Source of the DNA: a virus
Length of the DNA stretch: 36,005 nt
Strand: one strand, 5' to 3'
IMG/VR virus record: IMGVR_UViG_3300006086_000017
Location: 1 to 36,005 of that record
Below the pieces are notes generated by a model, which saw nothing but the letters and a program-made list of their open reading frames with translations, was not told the DNA's origin and ran no database searches. Made by a program: the position numbers and the translations under genes. Positions 25,394 through 33,274 of this stretch are shown piece after piece (the stretch's first letter is position 1; the number at the start of each line of letters is the position of its first letter).

Positions 25394-25849
25394 TTATACT
25401 ATGCTGAAATAAAACAGTTTGGGAAACAGGGCTATTATTACACCATCTAAATATTCATCGATTACCTGGTCAATAATGGCGTTTATGTTTTGATCGTTTA
25501 TGATATCCAGGATTACGCCAGGGGTTCCGTCCCAACCTTCTTTATGGATCTTTTGGGCTATAGCATACCTAAACTTATCGTCAATCCCCCTCGCAATACA
25601 CCAATCTTTTAATGCTTCGTATAGGGTAGGATCTGAAGCCGGCGTTCCTGGTGGCGTAGGCTTCCTTCCTGTCTCCAATGCCCAAATTGTTGCGTTCCCT
25701 ATCAACTGAAACCCGTTTTCAACGGGAACGACCTCCAAAGAGTCAATCGTTTTGCCCGTGGCGATCCGGTTTTTACTCGCCATATTTTGAACCAATTGGG
25801 CAAGAATGATATTACAAATGATCTCTAATAATCCTAATATTTCATCCAT
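25394..25849 (-). CDS. Neck/minor tail protein (gp10-like)
   Basis: A 151-residue protein from the ATG at 25849 (MDEILGLLEIICNIIL); the longer TTG reading overlaps the upstream stop. The layout of an N-terminal helix, then 'MASKNRIATGKTIDSLEVVP' and GNATIWALETGRKP, matches the HK97-gp10-like head-tail proteins, whose core reads 'tG.L..Sl... ..g..i.....YA.yvE.Gt.p'. It begins 2 bases after the upstream gene and precedes the large tail protein by 2 bases. It probably links the tail to the head. Confidence 0.65.
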   Translation of the reverse strand: MDEILGLLEIICNIILAQLVQNMASKNRIATGKTIDSLEVVPVENGFQLIGNATIWALETGRKPTPPGTPASDPTLYEALKDWCIARGIDDKFRYAIAQKIHKEGWDGTPGVILDIINDQNINAIIDQVIDEYLDGVIIALFPKLFYFSIV

Positions 25850-25851
25850 GG

Positions 25852-26319
25852 CTAACAAAAACCTTGATTTGGGATAATAGACAGATTCCGAACGTCCAGG
25901 GTTACGCCGGTGTAATTCGCGTCATATTTAGCAACCTTAGAGATGATATCGACCTTGGTTTTATTCGGCTCAATTTTAAAAACCTTGATCCCGTTTAAAG
26001 AATAATCCCTTAGTTTAATTAAGAAGTTTTCGCAATATCCGGATTGACGAACTAAAACAGGATCGTTTTCCGTCAAATATTGGCCTTGAGGTGTTTGTTC
26101 CATAAACTGCATTAAGAAAGAATAGGAGCGGTTAAAACCTCCGGACATGGCAAAATCCAAACCTGTCTTATAAGCATCGACCAAAAAAACGACCGGCGTG
26201 CCCGTCGTAACTTTATCGCCAAGATCATTAATCTCGTTTGCGGTTCCATAAGCGTAAACCGGCAATGGACTTAATTCCAGGACGATAGATTCGATTATTG
26301 AGTTTAAAGAAACGGCCAT
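25852..26319 (-). CDS. Tail completion or minor tail protein
   Basis: A 155-residue protein from the ATG at 26319 (MAVSLNSIIESIVLEL). A TTG reading from 26337 would place the start inside the promoter motif, so I reject it. The globular middle 'TTGTPVVFLVDAYKTGLDFA' and a C-terminal beta region 'GIKVFKIEPNKTKVDIISK' suggest a small alpha/beta tail terminator-like protein. The TAGTTTTG element ends only 5 bases before the ATG, so its mRNA may be leaderless. Role is inferred from position between the tail chaperone pair and the gp10-like gene. Confidence 0.5.
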   Translation of the reverse strand: MAVSLNSIIESIVLELSPLPVYAYGTANEINDLGDKVTTGTPVVFLVDAYKTGLDFAMSGGFNRSYSFLMQFMEQTPQGQYLTENDPVLVRQSGYCENFLIKLRDYSLNGIKVFKIEPNKTKVDIISKVAKYDANYTGVTLDVRNLSIIPNQGFC

Positions 26320-26323
26320 ATTG

Positions 26324-26343
26324 ACAAAACTAAACAATTGTTA
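26324..26343 (-). promoter_or_regulatory. CAATTGT promoter with TAGTTTTG directly before the ATG
   Basis: The minus strand reads TTAACAATTGT, T, TAGTTTTG, then TCAAT and the ATG at 26319. The -7-like box is a perfect TAnnTTTG. If transcription begins 5-7 bases after it, the transcript starts at or within a few bases of the initiation codon. Confidence 0.6.
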
Positions 26344-26348
26344 AGATT

Positions 26349-27193
26349 TTATTTAGAACTTGAAATTTCATCCATTCTGATTTTTTCGTATCGTTCTTGG
26401 TAAGCTTTGGTATCTTGCTCGATCTTAAGCCAGGTAAAGAAGAGATCGCAGTCTAAAGTTAATACCTGGTAGAACTTGGTAATATCGCCTTGGCAAATGG
26501 CGTGAATGGAGGTTAGCCAACCAAACTTTTCAAGCTCTTTAATTCCCGCCAATTCTGATAGTGGGTCCCTAACCGTTGAAAGTATCCGTTCTTGGTTACT
26601 TCTAAATTCAAATAAGGCAAAAAAAAAGCCTTTGCAATCGGTAACGAGTCAACGGCCTTAAGATCCTTTATGAAATCCTGGAATTTATCGACTTCATTAA
26701 TATTCCAAGGGAGCTTGGTAACCGGACAATAAAAAAAATGGGCAAGGATTCCCAATATCGTATCCATTGAAGGGCGCGCGTATTCTTTCCATTGCTCTCC
26801 ATACTCCGCTTGATACTTATCCAAATCGCCTTTAATCATTTCATCAACCGTAATAAAGGCCCCGACCGGTTGGATTCCTATTCGAATATCGATATCAATA
26901 TGCTTTCCATCCGGTAACCGCAATTTCTTGGGGATCGCGTCCGAATCATACTTATTATCCATATCGGTAATAAGGGTTTCAATCGCATCCTTTAAAATGA
27001 TTAGCTCTTCAATCCGGCGGATATTGTAAAGCCGATCCGTTGCGATACCGGTAAGGATGGAAACTTGGTCCAAAAGCGAAAGTAGTGGCCTGGAAAGTCC
27101 TGAGAATTGCGCCAAGGTGAGATCCTTGTACGTTTTCGGTAAAGTGATGAGGATATCCCCGTCTACAGTTTGAAACTTTTTTTCGTATATCAT
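26349..27193 (-). CDS. Tail assembly chaperone G/GT with -1 programmed frameshift
   Basis: The zero frame runs from the ATG at 27193 to a stop at 26513 (226 residues, G-like). At 26619-26627 nine T residues on the coding strand make GC[T TTT TTT]TTG, a perfect X XXY YYZ slippery heptamer. Slippage by -1 after codon 191 opens a frame that stays free of stops to 26349, adding 90 residues (281 total, GT-like). The second frame has no ATG until close to its end, only a TTG near 26552, so independent initiation is unlikely. The same arrangement in lambda G/GT guides tape-measure assembly. It lies just after TerL and upstream of tail genes. Confidence 0.85.
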
Positions 27194-27195
27194 TT

Positions 27196-28524
27196 TTATA
27201 GCATTCCTTTTAAACCTAATGGATCGGGAACAATTCTCTGTGGTAACCTGGTTTTTACCCCCCGACGGCCTCCCATTGGTATTTTGTAAACGACTCCATA
27301 CCCTAAAGCATCCATCAAGTGATTATATAAATCAATCGGCTCATTTATAAAATGGCCAGGATCGTCCTCCGGTATGTTCTTGTTTTCCTTATACTTATAC
27401 CGTTTCAATTCCTTAATCAAATTAAGTGAACTTTTAACAATATTCATAGGATAAGATTTTACCGTAGCAATTCGATATTTGATATCCTTTTGACCGGCTC
27501 CCCGAATATTCCAACCGTATTTTCTTAAATCCTCGATATCTTTTGGAGACGCCGAATCCGCGCAAATTTCATCGATTCCGGGCCGGATCCCAACTTCTTT
27601 AAAAGCGTGATGAATATCATTATTAAGCATACCGGTGCGATAAAACTCCTCCTTGTAATATAGCCCTCCGGATTTCTTGCCTATTCTTACCAAGGCGGAT
27701 GGATCGTTCGTATAACCGAAATCCAACCCCCAAACTACCCAATCGCACCCCTCCGGAAATTCATCCACCAAATTATAATGCTCGTAAACCAATCCCTTAA
27801 GTACGCCTCCAAATAGGCCAAGGACATACATTCGATAAAACTCCTTGGAAATATCTTTTAGGTTTTCCAGGACAAAAGCGCGCTCCGGAGAGCAATACTT
27901 ATTATCCTTATACGTGGTATGGCAAATGAGCGTATTTTTTTTGGTGGATGGAACAAACTTAAAAACGCCGTCTTCTTTTTCAAAGCTTGCAATAGGTGGA
28001 AAGAAGTAATGGTATATCCAATTGTTTTCCATGTCCTCCGGATTAAACGATATAAATTCCTGGATGGTGGCCGGCTTAGTAGATCGAAGGGATTGAGAGG
28101 CTCTAAGGAAGTCGATAAGGGTTAACTCGTTGGCCTCTTCATACCAAATAAAAGTTGGATCCGAAATCGATTTTAACTTTGTCGATTTGTCCATTCCCCT
28201 CGCAATAATCTGATTTTTATTTTTTTTGCAGACTATTTTTAACGGGGATGTAGTAATGATAAACTCGTCTTTTAATTCGAGATCTTCAATGATATCGACA
28301 ATTTTTTGAAACTGAGAGTCCTTAATATCGGAGTATACTTTTCGAACGAGTACCCCTCTCGCGTATGGCTCAGTAAGAATTTTTAGGATACACTTTAAGG
28401 CGATATTATGAGTTTTTCCTGAGTCTCGACTTCCATATAAGATAATGTATCTATAGTGGACAAATGGTAAAAACTGGTAAACGGGCAAAAAAAGTTTTGA
28501 TGAGATTTCAACCGTTTTTTTCAT
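27196..28524 (-). CDS. terL: Terminase large subunit
   Basis: A 442-residue packaging motor. The ATPase has Walker A GSRDSGKT at 31-38 and Walker B 'TFIWYEEANEL' near 124-134, with catalytic Glu 129/130. The nuclease domain starts with LDFGYTNDPS, where Asp268 would bind metal, and continues with 'DEICADSASPKDI', which supplies a second acidic site as in TerL RNase H-like nucleases. It resembles the PBSX-type large terminases. It overlaps the small terminase gene by 4 bases (ATGA). Directly downstream are tail genes rather than the portal. Confidence 0.93.
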   Translation of the reverse strand: MKKTVEISSKLFLPVYQFLPFVHYRYIILYGSRDSGKTHNIALKCILKILTEPYARGVLVRKVYSDIKDSQFQKIVDIIEDLELKDEFIITTSPLKIVCKKNKNQIIARGMDKSTKLKSISDPTFIWYEEANELTLIDFLRASQSLRSTKPATIQEFISFNPEDMENNWIYHYFFPPIASFEKEDGVFKFVPSTKKNTLICHTTYKDNKYCSPERAFVLENLKDISKEFYRMYVLGLFGGVLKGLVYEHYNLVDEFPEGCDWVVWGLDFGYTNDPSALVRIGKKSGGLYYKEEFYRTGMLNNDIHHAFKEVGIRPGIDEICADSASPKDIEDLRKYGWNIRGAGQKDIKYRIATVKSYPMNIVKSSLNLIKELKRYKYKENKNIPEDDPGHFINEPIDLYNHLMDALGYGVVYKIPMGGRRGVKTRLPQRIVPDPLGLKGML

Positions 28525-29012
28525 TCTATTTCGATATGGGGAATATCGTCGGGCCTTTCGCCAATAATTCGAAATTCGGTTTCTGAGGCCTTAAGGGTGT
28601 TATCTTCATAATTTCCCTGGATCTTGTTTAGTTCCCCTAATGCCCTTACCATGTCGGAAAAAGACGGTTTTTCTTTTACTTTTACGGCCCTTTCCCCGTT
28701 AAAATACTCTTTAACGATAACCATCTTTCCGGATCCTATAGCGGATAATATTTCTTGGATCTGTAAGGAGTTGAGTATAACCGGAGCGGTTTCCTTTATC
28801 TTTTCTTTGACAACCTTATCGATTATTTTTTTCTCGATTTGTTTTTGAGTAGATCCATTTTTGGATTTCGCCTCCTTCCAATACCTATTGAACGTACTGA
28901 GAGGCAAGTTCCATTTAGTCCCATTTAATTCCAGTACGTCAAACCAAGTTTTTTTGGTAAGAATGAGATTGTAAAACTCGTTTATAATTTCTGATTTATT
29001 GCCCCTGGACAT
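28521..29012 (-). CDS. terS: Small terminase subunit candidate
   Basis: A 163-residue protein from the ATG at 29012 (MSRGNKSEIINEFYNLIL). Residues 1-50 look like a DNA-binding helical domain ending in 'LPLSTFNRYWKEAKSK', similar to helix-turn-helix regions of small terminases. The middle (KIIDKVVKEKIKETAPVILN) and 'SFSDMVRALGELNKIQGNYE' are helical and typical for terminase partners that end in 'GEL.Kl.G.y'. It overlaps TerL by 4 bases. A TAGTTTTG element lies 3 bases upstream, suggesting a leaderless mRNA. Confidence 0.75.
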   Translation of the reverse strand: MSRGNKSEIINEFYNLILTKKTWFDVLELNGTKWNLPLSTFNRYWKEAKSKNGSTQKQIEKKIIDKVVKEKIKETAPVILNSLQIQEILSAIGSGKMVIVKEYFNGERAVKVKEKPSFSDMVRALGELNKIQGNYEDNTLKASETEFRIIGERPDDIPHIEIE

Positions 29013-29014
29013 AT

Positions 29015-29034
29015 ACAAAACTAAACAATTGTGT
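29015..29034 (-). promoter_or_regulatory. CAATTGT promoter of the late operon, before terS
   Basis: The minus strand reads ACACAATTGT, T, TAGTTTTG, then TAT and the ATG at 29012. It also has a TTTG 17 bases upstream of the -7 box, close to the Bacteroidota -33 element. It follows a terminator (29042-29068) directly, so this is the clearest promoter of the set and would drive the whole morphogenesis operon. Confidence 0.7.
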
Positions 29035-29041
29035 ATTAAAC

Positions 29042-29068
29042 AAAAAAAGCCTCGGTTAGGAGGCTCTT
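29042..29068 (-). terminator. Rho-independent terminator after the IPT/PKD gene
   Basis: The minus strand reads AGCCTC, CTAACC loop, GAGGCT, then a run of T (A42-48 on plus), a perfect 6-bp GC-rich stem extended by A-U/G-U pairs. It separates the exported cassette from the morphogenesis operon. Confidence 0.85.
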
Positions 29069-29089
29069 TATTGAAGGTTCAAAATTTTG

Positions 29090-31123
29090 TTAAGAGTGGG
29101 ATACCACTTTGATCGCATTTAAAACCGAAAAGAAGCTTGTAAGCGGTTTTGAAATGGTGATCGTAATAGCCCCGCTTGAATCCGGAACTACAGAGGCGAT
29201 TTCTGTGAGGTTTGATTGATTGTTCTTAGGATCAAAGGTTACCAAATTGCCGTTAACGGTTGCGGTGGTTTGGCAATTGATCCAAGGGAACATCCAGGAC
29301 GCGAAGAAATATAAATCGTATTTAAGATTTCTATTTAATCCGTTAAGCTGAATCGTTGCCCCATTTGGCATTATCCAGGCGGTTTGCAAAACTTCGTCTA
29401 AAAATACACCGCTATTATTATTGGTGGTATAGCCAAACTCCGCCGTATTGTCCAAGGTATCGTTAATGGTAATGGACCCAAATACATTTAGATTACCATC
29501 CAAAAGAGGTAAGGAAAAAGATCCAGGGACCAAATTATTATTCCCGACGGACCGATAAATATTATTATACGGAGTAGGGGCGACATTCGACGTATCGGTA
29601 AAGTTTATCAAGCAAATTGCCTGAGTAACCGGTACCGGATTGACTAGGATAGATACTTGGCTTGTGTTGGATCCTCCGTCCGAGGCGATGGATTTTAATT
29701 GATATACATACGTTCCGGCTTGAGTAAATGAAACGGTGGTACTCAATATATTCGGGTTTGAAATGATATCTCCGGACGGCCCTGAGATTTTGGTCCAGGT
29801 ATCGGAAATAATCGCAGAGGATCCGGCGGAGGCTTGTCCGTTTAATTGCGCGCCATTGGGAAGGGTAACCGTGGAATTTGATCCGGCGGAAACCGTTGGA
29901 TTTACAATATTAGCCGATTGGTAGTTAATTGAAACTTGCGAAATGCTACTTAAACCGGTAACGGTATCAATTATTTCTAATTGAAAGGTATTTACTCCTA
30001 AAGAAAGGCCGGTTACTTGTGTGGTTTGGCTGTTAGGATTTTGAATTGTTCCCGATCCATTTTCTACGGTCCAAAGGAACTGAAACAATCCGTTTAAGCC
30101 CGAAGATCCATAATTCGTAATCGATCCGGATAAGGTCGCCGAATTTTGCGAAACTATTGAATTTGATCCCGCCGATCCAATTGGGGCAACAAGATCATAA
30201 GGAGGGATTACAATCGTAGACGGCTCGTAAGTAAACGGTAAGGAGTTGGATGGTGTTCCTCCTCCTACGATTACGGAAACGTCGTAAACCGAAGCGTTTA
30301 ACTCAGTCGGGGTTTGCAAATAAAAATCAAACCGATTGCCCAATCCGTTTAAAAAGCTCATGTTAGGGCCGTTGTACGTAGGGGACGGAAAGGGTTGGGG
30401 GACGGTAATGTTCGAAATATAGGGAACGGTAACCGTATCATACGGCGCGTTTCTATTGGTGAATTTTACCGCAACTTGCGTAATATCGGTACCGAAATTA
30501 GTTCCTTCAAATTCTAAAATTTGGTTTAAGGATCCGGAGCTTGGATTTAAACCGTTTCCATCGGTATTTAAAGTAACTAATGGCGCGGTATAGGTGAAAT
30601 TATTAGTTCCGGAATTGGAAACCCCTTGAGAGGTAACCACCACATTCCCCACAAATCCAGGCGAATTATTAGGAACAATTACCGTAATAGAGGTAGACGT
30701 AACCGGAGTGCTTGGGTCTATGGTGGCGTTTATCCCGCCGATTGCAACCGTGGTTTGGCCAGGGGTCGTATTAAAGTTGGTTCCGGTAATGGTAAGCTTA
30801 GAGCCTTGGGATCCGGACGTTTGGGATAAACCGCTTATAGTGGGAACCGGTATTGCCGTAACATTAAAAGTAACCGAATTGGCCGTATTGGTTCCATCAA
30901 ACAAGTGAATATAATATCCGGATCCAGGCGGTAAAGCTCCGGCGGTTACGGTCATTTGGGTATCGGTTCCCGATTTGCCCTCGTAATAATTTTTGCCGGT
31001 AGAATCAAAAATTTGAACGGATCCGCCGGAATATACATTATTGAAACCGGTACCGTTAATTATAATATTCCCGCCGGCTTGCGTTATATCCGGAATGGAT
31101 TGGGTTGTTATCGATAAAGCCAT
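29090..31123 (-). CDS. Multidomain IPT/TIG and PKD-like surface or virion protein
   Basis: A 677-residue beta protein with no signal peptide. It has three IPT/TIG immunoglobulin-like domains (about 1-85, 92-180, 185-305; e.g. SIPDITQAGGNIIINGTGFN and SGSQGSKLTITGTNFN), two PKD/Ig-like domains (about 310-405 and 405-495; 'SNSTVTLPNGAQLNGQASAG') and a C-terminal beta domain (500-677; 'WIMPNGATIQLNGLNRNLKY') resembling carbohydrate-binding folds. It overlaps the glycosidase gene by one base, so the two are coupled. It could be a capsid or tail decoration that holds glycans, or a secreted partner; lack of a leader favours a virion role. Confidence 0.7.
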   Translation of the reverse strand: MALSITTQSIPDITQAGGNIIINGTGFNNVYSGGSVQIFDSTGKNYYEGKSGTDTQMTVTAGALPPGSGYYIHLFDGTNTANSVTFNVTAIPVPTISGLSQTSGSQGSKLTITGTNFNTTPGQTTVAIGGINATIDPSTPVTSTSITVIVPNNSPGFVGNVVVTSQGVSNSGTNNFTYTAPLVTLNTDGNGLNPSSGSLNQILEFEGTNFGTDITQVAVKFTNRNAPYDTVTVPYISNITVPQPFPSPTYNGPNMSFLNGLGNRFDFYLQTPTELNASVYDVSVIVGGGTPSNSLPFTYEPSTIVIPPYDLVAPIGSAGSNSIVSQNSATLSGSITNYGSSGLNGLFQFLWTVENGSGTIQNPNSQTTQVTGLSLGVNTFQLEIIDTVTGLSSISQVSINYQSANIVNPTVSAGSNSTVTLPNGAQLNGQASAGSSAIISDTWTKISGPSGDIISNPNILSTTVSFTQAGTYVYQLKSIASDGGSNTSQVSILVNPVPVTQAICLINFTDTSNVAPTPYNNIYRSVGNNNLVPGSFSLPLLDGNLNVFGSITINDTLDNTAEFGYTTNNNSGVFLDEVLQTAWIMPNGATIQLNGLNRNLKYDLYFFASWMFPWINCQTTATVNGNLVTFDPKNNQSNLTEIASVVPDSSGAITITISKPLTSFFSVLNAIKVVSHS

Positions 31124-32814
31124 TATTGAAAGAATTTAGGGAGTCCGTTTAAAATAACTGTTTGACCATATACCGTTTGGCTTGGATATTTAGTCCAATC
31201 CGTAAGATAATCCGTTGCGCCAGGTTTCGAGGCGTTCCAAGTCCAGGCTTTTGAAATTTTAATGCTATTTGGAAAGGTAAAATATTTGGTCGTTGATTCG
31301 GATTTGTCGTTATGCTGTTCCGTCCAAATGGCATATCGGGTAATATGAGGGGTAACCTTGCTGTTTGTAAAGGCGATCCCAATAAAATTAACCCCATCAG
31401 TATTGAGATTTTTGGTAGCGACGGAGTCGTAGGCGTAATTAAAAAATAGTCCCGAAATGGTGGTTTCGGCAATTCCCGCCGGTTTTTTGTGTACCAAAGA
31501 GTAATTACTGTTTTTAATGGAGTCCGGACAAGAATAGGACCCCATGTAGGTATTGGAATTATCGGTATAATTTTTTGCTGTAGGCGGTAGAAAACCTTCG
31601 TCGGCAAAACTGTATTTATAGAGTTGAACAATTCCGTCTTTTTGAGCGGATAAATATTGTTTAATGGTATAGGCTAACTGCATTTCGTCCGATCCGTAAT
31701 TCTGAGGACCGTTCCAGTCTGATACGCTTTGGGTATCGAATTCGGTAAACATATACTGTTTTTTAGGGTATGTAGCTCCATTAAACCCGTGCGCCTTTAC
31801 GACTGAGTCGATACCATTGTGACCGAAAAGGTGGTCATGAAATATTTTTATAAGGGTATCGCTATTTCGTAGATAAACTTGGCCTGCAATCGCATTGCTA
31901 TATTTATGGGTAGAATAATTAGGGTAGTCATGCAGAGAACACATATCGAACCAAGCTCCGCCGTAGTACGGATAAGCAGAGGTTACCGTTCCGGCTCCTT
32001 TAGATGGATTGCCTTGGCCGTCGCTTCCTGGATTGTCGGTATATCGCAAAATCATATCCATGGTTTGAGCATATCCGATTCCTCCGGTTACCACCTTTGA
32101 TTGAGGGGCATAAACGTGGACTATTTCGTAAGTAATACGTAGCATACGGATATAAGCAAAAATATGCCCGTACATATTGTAGTAATTTTGAGGTTCCCCT
32201 GGTTGTTGCCAATAACTCTTGGGATCTGAGGCAGGTAAATACAGTCCTTGTCCACCTCCTAGGTCGGGTTCGTTCCAAACTTCGTAGTATCTAAATTGGC
32301 CAGGATACTTTACGACCATATGATATACATATCTAGCCCAATAATTATTTGCCGTATCGACGGTTCCGTCGCTATTCCAAATTGGCGTGTAAAGGCCCTT
32401 GGGCAATACGGATCGGTAAAGTGTGGTTCCGGAGGCGACGGCGGGATAATTATAAATGGTGGTATCGGTGTGATCTGAGGCCATTCCGTTTAAAAAAACG
32501 GTGTTATTATAGAAATCGAGCTTGTTTTGATTGAATTGATATCGAGTTAAGGCCCAAGTATTTCCGTAGATTTCTTCCTGGTAAGCCTCCGGATTAGAAG
32601 TTCTCGTCGAGTGCGCTCCTAATAAATATTGCAAGCGTGCGCTTGAGGTGTCCGGCCAATTTCCTCCGGCTAAATAACCCGAATTGATTCCGTAAGAACA
32701 TGATGCTGTATCCGGCGGATTGGTTGTTAAGGCGTTCGGGGTTTGATGAGGATCCGTTTGAGCGAAAGATTTTAGAGAGGCAAAAAGCAATAATAAGATG
32801 AGTATCTTTTTCAT
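31123..32814 (-). CDS. Exported glycoside hydrolase, clan GH-A (GH39/GH5-like)
   Basis: A 563-residue enzyme with a signal peptide (KKILILLLLFASLKSFA, cut before Q19). The body is a TIM-barrel glycosidase: 'FRYYEVWNEPDL' with probable acid/base Glu182, and 'QYMFTEFDTQS' with probable nucleophile Glu358, the two clan GH-A carboxylates. Other barrel segments such as 'DMCSLHDYPNY' and 'QLYKYSFADEG' support this. The substrate is unknown; a host or competitor polysaccharide is likely. It follows the small exported gene by 1 base and shares its promoter. An enzyme with a classical leader is unusual within a phage structural region and suggests action outside the infected cell. Confidence 0.82.
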   Translation of the reverse strand: MKKILILLLLFASLKSFAQTDPHQTPNALTTNPPDTASCSYGINSGYLAGGNWPDTSSARLQYLLGAHSTRTSNPEAYQEEIYGNTWALTRYQFNQNKLDFYNNTVFLNGMASDHTDTTIYNYPAVASGTTLYRSVLPKGLYTPIWNSDGTVDTANNYWARYVYHMVVKYPGQFRYYEVWNEPDLGGGQGLYLPASDPKSYWQQPGEPQNYYNMYGHIFAYIRMLRITYEIVHVYAPQSKVVTGGIGYAQTMDMILRYTDNPGSDGQGNPSKGAGTVTSAYPYYGGAWFDMCSLHDYPNYSTHKYSNAIAGQVYLRNSDTLIKIFHDHLFGHNGIDSVVKAHGFNGATYPKKQYMFTEFDTQSVSDWNGPQNYGSDEMQLAYTIKQYLSAQKDGIVQLYKYSFADEGFLPPTAKNYTDNSNTYMGSYSCPDSIKNSNYSLVHKKPAGIAETTISGLFFNYAYDSVATKNLNTDGVNFIGIAFTNSKVTPHITRYAIWTEQHNDKSESTTKYFTFPNSIKISKAWTWNASKPGATDYLTDWTKYPSQTVYGQTVILNGLPKFFQ

Positions 32815-32815
32815 T

Positions 32816-33109
32816 TTATTTACGTGGTCTTAATTGAGCGATATTCTTTTTTTCAGTTAAAATTTCCTTGACGGCAATACCGTATTGAATAGGGTTTAGA
32901 ATAACCGAGTCCAATACTTTTCCATTTTTGTCTTTGACGGCGACTTTGGGCCAATTGGCGATTACTTTTTTGAGCCGTTCGATTTTGATTGACGAGATTT
33001 TCCTTTGATAGGCAAATTCCTTGGCCGTATCGGTTTTAAAAATGACTTTTTGGCTAAAAGCCGAAATAGTCATAATTTGAAAACAGAGTAAAAAGAGAGT
33101 TTTTTTCAT
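32816..33109 (-). CDS. Small exported protein, unknown
   Basis: A 97-residue protein with a signal peptide (MKKTLFLLCFQIMTISAFS, cut before Q20) and a 78-residue basic mature part (KTDTAKEFAYQRKISSIKI, then VAVKDKNGKVLDSVILN). It is the first gene of the terminator-bounded cassette and ends 1 base before the glycosidase ATG. It could help the glycosidase or act on the envelope, but no family is recognised. Two CAATTGT-like copies lie upstream. Confidence 0.65.
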   Translation of the reverse strand: MKKTLFLLCFQIMTISAFSQKVIFKTDTAKEFAYQRKISSIKIERLKKVIANWPKVAVKDKNGKVLDSVILNPIQYGIAVKEILTEKKNIAQLRPRK

Positions 33110-33130
33110 TTTTTCTTTTTTAAGTTAATT

Positions 33131-33152
33131 ACAAAACATAACAAAAGTGAAC
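33131..33152 (-). promoter_or_regulatory. CAATTGT-class promoter of the exported cassette
   Basis: The minus strand reads TTCACTTTTGT, TATGTTTTGT, about 20 bases before the ATG at 33109. The CAATTGT core is degenerate (CTTTTGT), but flanks and spacing match the 17486-17506 copy almost exactly. It follows a terminator directly. Confidence 0.5.
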
Positions 33153-33163
33153 ACAATTAGCAT

Positions 33164-33197
33164 AAAAAAAGGGAATTAAGGCGTTCCCCTAATTCCC
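33164..33197 (-). terminator. Rho-independent terminator after the replication block
   Basis: The minus strand reads GGGAATTAGG, a 6-base loop, then CCTTAATTCCC with one bulge and seven T. It is a long strong stem between the RuvC-like gene and the exported cassette. Confidence 0.85.
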
Positions 33198-33271
33198 TAC
33201 CTTGCGTTAATTAATCCTATGAATCCTATGAAATTCAGAGCCTAAAATTACAAAAACTTTTCAATCGTGAA
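33198..33271 (-). ncRNA. Possible short transcript between motif and terminator
   Basis: A CAATTGT-class copy (33250-33271: TTCACGATTGAAAAGTTTTTGT on minus) lies immediately after the RuvC-like stop and only about 50 bases before the strong terminator at 33164-33197. No coding frame of useful length lies between. If this motif is active, the unit would make an RNA of roughly 70-80 bases including the hairpin. It contains a direct repeat of AATCCTATG. The alternative is that the motif is only an operator. Confidence 0.35.
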
Positions 33272-33274
33272 GTT

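Noticed and set aside
26320-26337. Longer start (TTG) for the gene ending at 25852
   Set aside because: It would translate through the TAGTTTTG promoter box; an ATG follows 18 bases later.
26349-26552. Separate small gene after the chaperone
   Set aside because: It has only a TTG start, and the -1 frame is open back to a perfect slippery heptamer, so it is better explained as the C-terminal part of the frameshift product.
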